Source: Nitrososphaeraceae archaeon
Lineage (GTDB): Archaea; Thermoproteota; Nitrososphaeria; Nitrososphaerales; Nitrososphaeraceae
Assembly (NCBI GenBank): GCA_025922715.1
Contig: JAICHH010000108.1
Location: 1-6,402, forward strand
DNA: 6,402 nucleotides
Direction of reading: 5' to 3'
Positions 1 to 4,572 of this stretch are shown in pieces. A program made the translations under genes and the position numbers. The first letter of the stretch is position 1. Each line of letters starts with the position of its first letter. The notes under the pieces were generated by a model. The model was given only the letters and a program-made list of their open reading frames with translations, made no database searches and was not told the DNA's origin.

Positions 1-84
1 AATCCCAATCAATCTATTGATGATTATTTGAATACAAAAAAATGTAGTAATTGTGGTAAGACTGGAAACTGGGAAATGGTCTAA
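1..84 (+). CDS. C-terminal tail of a protein ending in a CxxC zinc knuckle (5' end outside the window)
   Basis: Frame 1 is open from the window edge to a TAA at 82-84 and gives 27 residues ending in CSNCGKTGNWEMV. The pair C15-x2-C18 followed by G-K is a typical half of a zinc ribbon. A second CxxC pair would have to lie upstream, outside the window. The tail is short but well formed, and an inverted repeat directly after the stop fits the end of a transcript. The rest of the protein cannot be identified from this piece. I infer a small cytoplasmic zinc-binding or DNA-associated protein, like the other tiny zinc proteins nearby. Confidence 0.55.
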   Translation, partial: NPNQSIDDYLNTKKCSNCGKTGNWEMV

Positions 85-89
85 CGAAG

Positions 90-122
90 TGAATTTTCTA
101 AACGAAATTCATAATAAATTTT
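90..122 (+). terminator. Possible transcript end after the partial zinc-knuckle gene
   Basis: A 7-bp inverted repeat (TGAATTT at 90-96, AAATTCA at 105-111) begins 5 bases after the stop at 84 and is followed by a T-rich stretch at 117-127. Archaeal termination depends mainly on T-runs, so the hairpin may only help in RNA processing. Confidence 0.35.
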
Positions 123-137
123 GTTTATATCTAACAT

Positions 138-205
138 AACCAAGCGAAGAATCTTCTAGATCTAGATGATTGGTTTGACATGTGTCAAACTCTTGTTCTA
201 GAACA
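138..205. repeat. Cluster of nested palindromes at a convergent gene junction
   Basis: Four dyads lie within 68 bp. AACCAA (138-143) pairs with TTGGTT (170-175) around the perfect 12-bp palindrome TCTAGATCTAGA (155-166). GTTTGACA (173-180) and TGTCAAAC (183-190) are exact inverted arms separated by 2 bases. TGTTCTAGAACA (194-205) is another perfect 12-bp palindrome. The cluster sits between the plus-strand partial gene and the minus-strand ParB-like fragment, and it contains that fragment's stop codon. It could be a bidirectional terminator, a set of protein-binding sites, or the scar of an element end. Confidence 0.5.
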
Positions 206-433
206 TTGTTCTGCTGCCTTAACAATATCTTCTGCTTTTTTTAGAGTGAATCTACTATCTCCTACAAAACCAGATATTTTGTCTAATGTGTTGCCACCTT
301 CGGATAAATTATCCAAAGGTTTACCCGATAATTGTCGTTCTTTTGCTTTCTGTCTTTCATAAGGTTCTATAGCACGTTTAATTGCTACCATTTCAGATAA
401 AGTCCAATCTTTACGATAATGATTTTTCTTGTA
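185..433 (-). pseudogene. Fragment of a ParB-like DNA-binding protein
   Basis: From ATG at 391 the frame gives 68 residues, but recognisable sequence begins before that Met. It reads YRKDWTLSEMVAIKRA from about 418 and is open back to a TAA near 458-460, with no ATG, GTG or TTG upstream of 391. The segment after it (EPYERQKAKERQLSGK, then a G..LDKISGFVG...LKKAEDIVKAAEQ stretch) resembles the helix-turn-helix part of ParB/Spo0J-related proteins. In that family this part follows an N-terminal ParB nuclease-like domain and reads R..A..VG.S..T..KA..IV.AA. The ParB domain is missing here, and the protein stops seven residues after KAAEQ, where relatives usually continue. I read it as a remnant of a plasmid- or virus-derived gene truncated at both ends. 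It starts where the upstream minus-strand gene stops. A short functional protein starting at 391 is possible but less likely. Confidence 0.55.
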
Positions 434-437
434 GAAT

Positions 438-767
438 CTAAAAATTATAATTAGAAATTATATCAATACTAGTATTTTTTGTTGTTTCACTAAATATTAT
501 TTTTGCAACATAATCATCTGTTCCTAATATTTCTGCAATTTTTGATGGTCCATATTCTAATATCCTTTCGATTGTAAAATTATTGATTTGTAATAATTCG
601 ATTAAGCCTTTGGGAATATTTAGAAATTCTAACCTTTCGTCTTTCCTCCTAATTGCTAGTTTTATTGATGATGATTTCTGAGATTGAGATGGTGGTAGAT
701 ATAGTTGTAAATTAGAATCTTTACTTATTGTTGTTATTGCATTAGCCTCATTACTATCCTCCATCAT
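438..767 (-). CDS. Small protein with a helix-hairpin-helix-like C-terminal region
   Basis: The gene encodes 109 residues from the first of two adjacent ATGs. Residues 1-45 are polar and low in complexity (Ser/Asn/Lys), probably disordered. Residues 48-95 form a compact helical unit: FLNIPKGLIELLQ, INNFTIERILEYG, then PSKIAEILGTDDYVAKIIFSET. The pattern 'leucine-rich helix, NNFTIERIL, GPSKIAEILG, helix' resembles the double helix-hairpin-helix folds of the Rad51/RadA N-terminus and the RNA polymerase alpha C-terminal domain, which bind DNA or partner proteins. There is no catalytic motif. Upstream is an AT-rich stretch (768-793) with TATA-like sequence. The next frame on the same strand is the ParB-like fragment, in a different phase. 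I regard it as a real gene because of its coherent fold pattern, but I do not know its function. Confidence 0.65.
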   Translation of the reverse strand: MMEDSNEANAITTISKDSNLQLYLPPSQSQKSSSIKLAIRRKDERLEFLNIPKGLIELLQINNFTIERILEYGPSKIAEILGTDDYVAKIIFSETTKNTSIDIISNYNF

Positions 768-770
768 ATA

Positions 771-790
771 TATTATAATAATATATAGAT
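771..790 (-). promoter_or_regulatory. TATA-like promoter for the HhH-like gene
   Basis: Read on the minus strand, this stretch is an uninterrupted A/T run containing TATATATTATTATAA, lying 4-23 bp upstream of the ATG at 767. Its 5' part is at about the distance expected for a leaderless archaeal message. The low complexity means the exact box cannot be fixed. Confidence 0.3.
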
Positions 791-890
791 TACATAGTTT
801 ATTTCAAATGTACTTATTTCGTCTTCCTATCCTTGAACTTCTTCTATTCATAACCTTTTGGATTGGATCTTCTTAGTTAACGAAGTTACC

Positions 891-906
891 TTATAATTAA
901 ATAAGG
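891..906 (+). promoter_or_regulatory. Archaeal TATA box for the zinc-finger gene
   Basis: TTATAATTAAATAAGG is centred about 25 bp before the ATG at 924, the spacing expected if transcription starts at or next to the start codon. No Shine-Dalgarno-like GGAGG precedes the ATG; the preceding bases are CTCCATTTTT. Confidence 0.5.
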
Positions 907-923
907 GAACTGTCTCCATTTTT

Positions 924-1124
924 ATGATGTCTAAAGGAAAAAGTAAATCGAAACTCTCAAGCTTATTCAACTTCAAGGAGAAGTTTTCTAAAAATAAAGG
1001 GGCGGATGAAGTCATGAAGTGTAAAGAATGTAATATGGAATTTAATACCAAAGACCGAATGAATGCTCATAAAAAAATTGCACATTCAGGAAAAGGAGAT
1101 AAAAAGAAAAAGTCTCAACATTAG
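924..1124 (+). CDS. Small C2H2 zinc-finger protein
   Basis: The gene encodes 66 very basic residues. Residues 33-54 contain a classical C2H2 finger: C33-x2-C36, twelve residues including F40 and M46 at the hydrophobic core positions, then H49-x4-H54. Lys/Ser-rich tails flank the finger on both sides. The N-terminal 30 residues include SLFNFKEKFSK, a possible amphipathic helix; the C-terminus is KGDKKKKSQH. One-finger C2H2 proteins of this size are common in ammonia-oxidising archaea. A single finger with basic arms suggests nucleic-acid binding, perhaps nucleoid- or RNA-associated, but no target is known. Two ATGs in a row (924, 927) leave the start ambiguous by one residue; 924 fits the TATA spacing. 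The gene is divergent from the HhH-like gene, and the 156-bp gap between them holds both promoters. Confidence 0.85.
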   Translation: MMSKGKSKSKLSSLFNFKEKFSKNKGADEVMKCKECNMEFNTKDRMNAHKKIAHSGKGDKKKKSQH

Positions 1125-1130
1125 ACATAT

Positions 1131-1157
1131 TTTCTTTCTATAAAGGAAAGTAATTTT
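1131..1157 (+). terminator. Weak hairpin and T-stretch after the zinc-finger gene
   Basis: CTTTC (1134-1138) pairs with GAAAG (1146-1150) and is followed by TAATTTTC. It lies 10 bases past the stop at 1124. The remaining bases to 1272 are AT-rich and show no gene. Confidence 0.3.
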
Positions 1158-1272
1158 CTATAGTAATAAAAAAGTTATTTTAATGTAAAACTGGATTCAG
1201 AAGAAATAACCTTTAATTCCTAAATTATTTAATTAATTTAACCACAAAAAATTATTTATTTTTATTATTTAT

Positions 1273-1434
1273 TTATGTTCCTTGTTGTTGTTTGCCTAAT
1301 TCAATGTCTAAACACTTTAAACACCAAAATTCGTTCGGTCCTATTCCATCACCTCTATCCTTTCTTATTACAATAGAAATTGATGGATGTTCTATACCGC
1401 AATTCTCACATTTTCCATTATAACTGATTGCCAT
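1273..1434 (-). CDS. 53-residue double-CxxC zinc-ribbon protein
   Basis: An ATG at 1434 opens a 53-codon frame ending at TAA 1273-1275. The product begins MAISYNGKC and contains C9-x2-C12 (CENCG) and C38-x2-C41 (WCLKC) separated by 25 residues, the spacing of a treble-clef or zinc-ribbon fold. Between the knuckles are a beta-strand-like run (SISIVIRK) and the turn RGDGIGPNEFW. The C-terminus is polar (GKQQQGT). Two properly spaced knuckles and a conserved-looking Trp before the second one make a chance ORF unlikely. Such tiny zinc ribbons are frequent in Nitrososphaerota, generally without assigned function. Nucleic-acid or protein binding in the cytoplasm is a reasonable inference. The gene is convergent with the C2H2 gene and divergent from the possible RNA on its right. 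Confidence 0.75.
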   Translation of the reverse strand: MAISYNGKCENCGIEHPSISIVIRKDRGDGIGPNEFWCLKCLDIELGKQQQGT

Positions 1435-1479
1435 TTTCTTTGTTATTTATTTTTCAATATATTACCTAAAATAATTTTG

Positions 1480-1500
1480 GGTATAAACTATATAATATGG
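1480..1500. promoter_or_regulatory. Possible bidirectional TATA region
   Basis: On the plus strand CTATATAATATGG (1489-1500, with the preceding C) would place a start near 1515-1520, where the first hairpin of the candidate RNA begins. On the minus strand AGTTTATAC (1489-1481) lies about 50 bp before the zinc-ribbon ATG at 1434, giving a leader of about 25 nt. A second TATATT-like site near 1456-1463 would give a leaderless message instead. Confidence 0.35.
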
Positions 1501-1514
1501 TAACAAAGTTCTAG

Positions 1515-1744
1515 AAGAATCATTTCCAAAGCAGGAAAATGAAAGTTAAAGAGGATTCTTATTAAGATCTAATAATTCCTGAAATATCAAGGCTAATTCT
1601 GTCAATAAATCTAATGCAATGAGTGAATTTTAAAGTAAGCAGCAATTATGGGAATTTGTATAGTCATTGACTATGCTGCTGCTCAACTTAAAAGAGAATT
1701 CATAAAATCAATTGTTTGAACTATTTAACTACCCAATCTTTTTT
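1515..1744 (+). ncRNA. Candidate structured RNA, or decayed small gene
   Basis: No intact gene is present here, but two imperfect hairpins occur. In the first, AAGAATC (1515-1521) pairs with GATTCTT (1554-1560), enclosing TCATTTCC (1520-1527) against GGAAAATGA (1534-1542). In the second, the arms at 1624-1644 and 1674-1702 pair through TGAATT/AATTCA, TTTTAA-GT/ACTTAAAA and AGCAGCA/TGCTGCT, with ATAGTC-att-GACTAT (1660-1674) at the tip. A TATA-like box lies about 25 bp before the first hairpin, and a run of six T (1739-1744) follows the second. The alternative is a pseudogene: from ATG 1539 the frame reads MKVKEDSY, stop, DLIIPEISRLILSINLMQ, stop. After a frame change, ATG 1648 gives GICIVIDYAAAQLKREF to a TGA at 1717-1719. 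I cannot decide between these, and it matches no RNA family I recognise. Confidence 0.25.
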
Positions 1745-1803
1745 CGATTTAATTTAATTTATCCTCAATAGTAGTGGGTTATGGCTTTAAAGAATACAAC
1801 AAG

Positions 1804-1835
1804 AATAATAATAAAAATATAATAATAATAAAACA
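1804..1835. repeat. AAT-rich low-complexity tract
   Basis: Two short (AAT)n runs, at about 1804-1813 and 1819-1830, are joined by an A-rich stretch. This looks like slippage-type simple sequence in the gap between the candidate RNA and mgtC. Confidence 0.6.
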
Positions 1836-1865
1836 ATAACATAATAGTCTAGATAACTAGGCTCG

Positions 1866-1895
1866 TTCTTAGATTCTAGCTAATAGAATTAAGAA
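1866..1895. other. Strong 12-bp hairpin in the convergent mgtC gap
   Basis: TTCTTA-g-ATTCTA (1866-1878) pairs fully with TAGAATTAAGAA (1884-1895), with one bulged G and a 5-base loop (GCTAA). It is about 90 bp past the mgtC stop on the minus strand. No T-run follows directly on either strand, so it is not a textbook terminator. It may be an RNA-processing or 3'-end stabilising element, or a protein-binding dyad. The remainder of 1745-1982 shows nothing else I can support. Confidence 0.5.
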
Positions 1896-1982
1896 AATAT
1901 AAAACATTACAAGCAGAGAAATAACTACACTCGATTTTGTTATCCGAATAAGGGGGAATAAAATATCTAAATAAATATAGAA

Positions 1983-2426
1983 CTAACCATCTTCAATATG
2001 ACTCTTTATTTTAGTAATATGAGGAATACGAGGAACCACTACTGCAAATGCAATAGCTGTTATAGCTATAATATAATAATTAAACCCAATAGCCATACCT
2101 ATTGCAGCAGAAAACCAGATACTAGCTGCTGTCGTTAAGTTAGTAATCTTTTTATCTATTTCTCCTTTTAAAATCATTCCAGCTCCTAAAAACCCTATTC
2201 CGCTTACAATTTGCGCCGCAATTCTTGAAGTGGAGTTAGGGTCTACCGCCGATGAGAGATAAGTAAATAACATGGCACCACCTATAACTAAAGAATTTGT
2301 GCTTATTCCTGCCGGTTTACCTCTTGACTCTCTCTCTGCTCCTATAATAAAACCAGCGACAAGAGAAAGTAGAATACCTATGAGAAACTCAATTTGAAAC
2401 CCAATATTCCAATTATCCAAAACCAT
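1983..2426 (-). CDS. MgtC/SapB-family membrane protein
   Basis: This 147-residue protein is a clear member of the MgtC/SapB family. A short N-terminus leads into a first membrane helix (about 11-29). Next is the family signature GAERESRGKPAGISTNSLV (29-47), then a helix (47-60), the second signature RIAAQIVSGIGFLGAGMILK (68-87), and T98-T-A-A-S-I-W-F-S-A-AIGMAIG (98-114). A last helix at about 117-131 is followed by a charged tail (PRIPHITKIKSHIEDG). In bacteria MgtC supports growth at low Mg2+ and modulates the F-type ATP synthase; the biochemical role of archaeal members is not established. Enterobacterial MgtC has an additional C-terminal ACT-like domain that is absent here, so this is the minimal membrane form. 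The start at 2426 is supported by a TATA box about 30 bp upstream. The gene stands alone, divergent from the RTX gene. Confidence 0.9.
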   Translation of the reverse strand: MVLDNWNIGFQIEFLIGILLSLVAGFIIGAERESRGKPAGISTNSLVIGGAMLFTYLSSAVDPNSTSRIAAQIVSGIGFLGAGMILKGEIDKKITNLTTAASIWFSAAIGMAIGFNYYIIAITAIAFAVVVPRIPHITKIKSHIEDG

Positions 2427-2450
2427 GAAGTAGTTTAAAATTCATTATTA

Positions 2451-2460
2451 CCTATAAATT
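2451..2460 (-). promoter_or_regulatory. TATA box of the mgtC-family gene
   Basis: AATTTATAGG read on the minus strand is centred about 30 bp before the ATG at 2426, predicting a leaderless or nearly leaderless transcript. Confidence 0.5.
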
Positions 2461-2629
2461 ATATTATTAACAAAGTGCTTTAAGTTAAGCTAGAAAAATT
2501 ATTCTTAATAATAGTAAAAATTATCTTATTAGAAATCAAATGTAACTGCTACAACAAATTAAAATTTGTAAAATAAAAAAGTAGATGAATATTAAAAAAT
2601 TTTCACTAGGTAGATGATAATACATTATA

Positions 2630-2669
2630 GTTATTTTAAAAATAACCACTAGAATTTCATCTAGTTATT
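2630..2669. repeat. Overlapping palindromes GTTATTTT / AAAATAAC and ACTAGA / TCTAGT
   Basis: GTTATTTT-a-AAAATAAC (2630-2646) is a 17-bp palindrome with a single central base. It overlaps a second hairpin in which AATAA (2641-2645) and ACTAGA (2648-2653) pair with TCTAGT (2660-2665) and TTATT (2665-2669) around ATTTCA. The middle AATAAC segment can pair with either side, so the two foldings exclude each other. Confidence 0.5.
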
Positions 2670-2891
2670 TCTTATGTGAATATTTTCTGAGTTTGTATTA
2701 TAGTTAATAGGAGTTTTCTACGAGTTTAATATAATTAATTATATTGGTTGTGAAATTATTAAATTTTTTATTTAGGTAATTTATTCATGTCATAAATTTA
2801 GAAATAAAATACAATAATAGATTAGTAATTGAGAAATTCCAATTGAAATAGATTTGTCAATTGAATTCTTTTTAATGTTAATTAGATGTTC

Positions 2892-2940
2892 CTACAGTTC
2901 TTTCTTGGACAGTTCTAACTTTTGAAGCCTAAATCTGTAG
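2892..2940. repeat. Short direct and inverted repeat pair
   Basis: ACAGTTCT occurs twice (2894-2901 and 2909-2916), with 7 bases between copies. CTACAG (2892-2897) has its inverse CTGTAG at 2935-2940. These are short enough to be chance in such AT-rich DNA, but they fall in the least A/T-rich part of the gap. Confidence 0.35.
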
Positions 2941-3066
2941 TAATAATTAAATTAAAATAAGAGTTAGTTGACGTTATTTTATCTAATTTTTTAGTTTCTA
3001 AAGATTCTTGGAATTTATACTTAAAATATGCTTTAATAACAACCCATTCAACTAATATATGAATTA

Positions 3067-3085
3067 TGATAGAATATTTCTATCA
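3067..3085. promoter_or_regulatory. 19-bp palindrome upstream of the RTX gene (possible operator)
   Basis: TGATAGAA-tat-TTCTATCA is a perfect 8-bp inverted repeat with a 3-base spacer. It lies about 70-90 bp before the predicted TATA boxes and about 115 bp before the TTG start. Its length and symmetry are typical of a dimeric repressor or activator site; the binder is unknown. Confidence 0.4.
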
Positions 3086-3153
3086 GTTAATCTTATGTTT
3101 AAATATAATGTAACTTTATTACTAAATTTTATTCAAAAAATAGTAACAAAAAG

Positions 3154-3182
3154 ATTTTAAATATCAATGTCACTATACAAAT
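3154..3182 (+). promoter_or_regulatory. TATA boxes for the RTX gene
   Basis: Two candidates exist. TTTTAAATA (3155-3163), preceded by a purine-rich BRE-like AACAAAAAGA, would start transcription near 3185 and give a leader of about 16 nt before the TTG at 3201. TATACAAAT (3174-3182) is about 24 bp from the TTG and would give a leaderless message. Both favour the TTG over a more upstream start. Confidence 0.45.
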
Positions 3183-3200
3183 ATTGTTAAAATTCGAAGT

Positions 3201-3974
3201 TTGAGTATAAGTCATAGTATAATCATATTGATTCTACTCAGCCTTCTGTTAAGTCAAGAAGATATTGCAGCACAAAAGGTTATTGATAATGAGGTGTTAT
3301 CCAGTGGTAACGATGATGAGAGCAATAGCAATGCTGAGAGTGGATCTAATCTTAATGAATTTGCAGCAAAACCATTGGTACATGTATCAATAGAAGGAAC
3401 AGAAATCAATGATAAAATTAGAGGAGGAGATGGCAATGATCTTATGTCTGGAGAGGATGGTCAAGATACTCTCCAAGGAAATGATGGTGATGATGAGATT
3501 GATGGAGGAAAAGGGGAAGATAATATTGACGGAGGAGAAGGAGATGATAGTTTGAATGGAGGAGACGATGATGATAATATTAAAGGAGGAATAGGCGATG
3601 ATGAGATTGATGGAGGAGATGGAAGAGATATTGTAGATGGAGGAGAAGGAAAAGATAAGTTAAAGGGTGGAAACGATGCTGATAGATTTGTTTGTGATCA
3701 AGATGACAAGATTAGTGATTATAATTCCCTAGAAAATGATGTTATTATAGGAGAATGCGAATATGAGGATAAAGGATTAATACCCACTCCTTCATTAGAA
3801 CAAAGTCCTATTCCTGCAACTTCGGACCTTCCAGATAGTCAAGATAAAAATAATAACAACTTTAGGAGCTTTGACTCCAAGGATTCAGACGTTCCAGATA
3901 GTAAAGATAATCTCTTCAAGAAATTTTTGTCAAAATTTATCAATAATGACGTTTCACCCATATTTGATAATTAA
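3201..3974 (+). CDS. Secreted RTX (hemolysin-type) calcium-binding repeat protein
   Basis: The gene encodes 257 strongly acidic residues. Residues 5-18 are a hydrophobic core (HSIIILILLSLLLS) followed by QEDIAAQ, so a signal peptide with cleavage near A23-A24 is likely. Residues 25-65 are Ser/Asn/Asp-rich. Residues 75-164 are ten consecutive nonapeptides of the GGxGxDxLx type, for example GGKGEDNID and GGEGDDSLN. In this family such repeats coil into a parallel beta-roll that binds Ca2+ between turns. They end in a capping segment, ADRFVCDQDDKISDYN (160-175) through IIGECE, with C165 and C186 that could form a disulphide outside the cell. Residues 192-257 are a Pro/Ser/Asp-rich linker with PDSQD and PDSKD repeats and an amphipathic tail (LFKKFLSKFI). 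There is no lytic or enzymatic domain. No type I secretion genes are adjacent, so Sec export to the surface is inferred; adhesion, matrix or Ca2+ buffering are possible roles. TTG at 3201 is the only usual start in frame. Confidence 0.85.
   Translation: MSISHSIIILILLSLLLSQEDIAAQKVIDNEVLSSGNDDESNSNAESGSNLNEFAAKPLVHVSIEGTEINDKIRGGDGNDLMSGEDGQDTLQGNDGDDEIDGGKGEDNIDGGEGDDSLNGGDDDDNIKGGIGDDEIDGGDGRDIVDGGEGKDKLKGGNDADRFVCDQDDKISDYNSLENDVIIGECEYEDKGLIPTPSLEQSPIPATSDLPDSQDKNNNNFRSFDSKDSDVPDSKDNLFKKFLSKFINNDVSPIFDN
3423..3692 (+). repeat. Ten tandem 27-bp units encoding RTX nonapeptides
   Basis: Each 27-bp unit encodes one nonapeptide. The recurring core is GATGGAGGAGA, giving D-G-G-D/E. Units 4-9 are the most alike, which suggests recent duplication or exchange between them. 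Unit 6 (GGDDDDNIK) replaces the usual fourth-position Gly with Asp, and unit 10 (GGNDADRFV) leads into the cap. Confidence 0.85.
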
Positions 3975-4004
3975 TTTATTACCGATTTAACAAGAGAAGA
4001 AAAG

Positions 4005-4010
4005 TTTTAA
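4005..4010 (+). promoter_or_regulatory. TATA box of the dodecin gene
   Basis: TTTTAA within AAAGTTTTAAGTA is centred about 25 bp before the ATG at 4033. This suggests that dodecin has its own leaderless transcript even though the RTX gene ends only 58 bp upstream. Confidence 0.45.
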
Positions 4011-4032
4011 GTAATGAAAACCGTCTAGTTTT

Positions 4033-4239
4033 ATGGTCTACAAGTATATCCATATTATAGGAACATCCCCTAATAACATCGATGATGCAGTCAAAGAGGC
4101 TATTAATGAAGCCTCTAAAACCATAAATAATATAGAATGGGCAGAGTTGGGCAGAGTTACATTTAGAATACTAGAAAATCAAGTTACGGAATTTCAAGCA
4201 GAAGTAAAGATAGGATTTAAAATTGAACGTAAAGATTAA
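4033..4239 (+). CDS. Dodecin (flavin-binding dodecamer subunit)
   Basis: At 68 residues this is the full length of a dodecin. The family pattern is complete: K4-Y-I-H-I-I-G-T-S-P at the N-terminus, D17-D18-A-V-K-E-A-I within the single helix (about 16-31), then strands VTFRILE and TEFQAEVKIGFKIE. Dodecins form hollow dodecamers that bind stacked pairs of flavins (riboflavin/FAD) or related ligands and store or quench free flavin in the cytoplasm. W36 and Q55 match, in both identity and position, the flavin-stacking Trp and flavin-contacting Gln known from the Halobacterium salinarum protein, so flavin binding is likely. The start at 4033 fits the family N-terminus and the TATA spacing. It follows the RTX gene on the same strand with a 58-bp gap, but no functional link between them is evident. 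Confidence 0.92.
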   Translation: MVYKYIHIIGTSPNNIDDAVKEAINEASKTINNIEWAELGRVTFRILENQVTEFQAEVKIGFKIERKD

Positions 4240-4276
4240 TTTAACTTTTAGACCCGGCTAATTCGAATAATATAGA

Positions 4277-4300
4277 TTTTTCTTTATGATTTTTTCTTTT
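4277..4300 (+). terminator. T-run terminator after dodecin
   Basis: Three T-runs (5, 6 and 4 T at 4277-4281, 4290-4295 and 4297-4300) lie 38-60 bp after the dodecin stop, in the style of archaeal intrinsic terminators. A further run of seven T at 4338-4344 may be a back-up. Confidence 0.5.
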
Positions 4301-4572
4301 ATATTTCAAAAAGAACTACTGGAAAAAGGAATTTCACTTTTTTTATAGACTAGAATAGTTAACGTACACACTAATTATGTATTTCTTATTGCAAATTGAA
4401 ATTCTAAGCAATTTATAGAAATCTCAACATTTCTGGTTCACCATGTCAATAACTATAAAATCATATTTATTTATGCTATCAAAACTATTTTTTAGTATAA
4501 GTTTTGCCAACTTTAAACACAAAAATTTAGAGTTATAATTCCTTGATTAGAAAGTAATTAAACTTTTACAGA
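4301..4572. other. AT-rich gap between the convergent dodecin and trkH-like genes
   Basis: No supported gene. A 31-codon frame from ATG 4443 exists but has no supporting features. A short hairpin AGAAAT/ATTTCT (4417-4434) and a minus-strand T-run (4525-4521), about 50 bp after the trkH stop, may mark the end of the trkH transcript. Confidence 0.45.

Larger units (their letters stand above)
2461..3154. other. Long AT-rich intergenic region between mgtC and the RTX gene
   Basis: About 700 bp with no supported gene. Frames are broken by frequent stops. The longest open stretch I traced (2915-3079, minus) has no ATG, GTG or TTG start and is expected by chance at this A+T content. The region carries several inverted repeats, listed separately, and one direct repeat. 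It lies between two divergent genes, so both promoters and any operators of the RTX gene should be here. Confidence 0.6.

Noticed and set aside
180..362. 60-codon plus-strand open frame opposite the ParB-like fragment
   Set aside because: It is the shadow of the minus-strand frame, shows no motif, and the opposite strand carries the recognisable ParB-like sequence.
790..862. Minus-strand open stretch ending MNRRSSRIGRRNKYI
   Set aside because: Only about 22 codons are open after a TAA. The basic tail looks protein-like, but there is no upstream coding sequence to attach it to.
848..1051. 67-codon minus-strand frame across the C2H2 gene
   Set aside because: It overlaps the zinc-finger gene in antisense, and its Leu/Phe-rich content is the complement of Lys/Glu codons.
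1869..1982. In-frame extension of mgtC past its TAG for 37 codons, including a hydrophobic segment
   Set aside because: The protein is already full length for the minimal family form. An open run of this length is expected fairly often by chance, and nothing suggests stop-codon readthrough.
2915..3079. About 55-codon open minus-strand frame in the long intergenic gap
   Set aside because: It has no ATG, GTG or TTG start and no motif. At this A+T content about one such run is expected by chance in the gap.
3254..3436. 60-codon minus-strand frame opposite the RTX gene
   Set aside because: It is antisense to the acidic Ser/Asp region and shows no domain or plausible promoter.
3423..3692. Tandem repeats considered as a CRISPR-like or minisatellite array
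   Set aside because: The 27-bp units are contiguous, in frame, and encode RTX nonapeptides; there are no spacers.
4443..4538. 31-codon plus-strand ORF beginning MSITIKSYLFMLSKLFF
   Set aside because: It is hydrophobic but has no clear promoter or ribosome-binding signal and lies in the terminator region between convergent genes.
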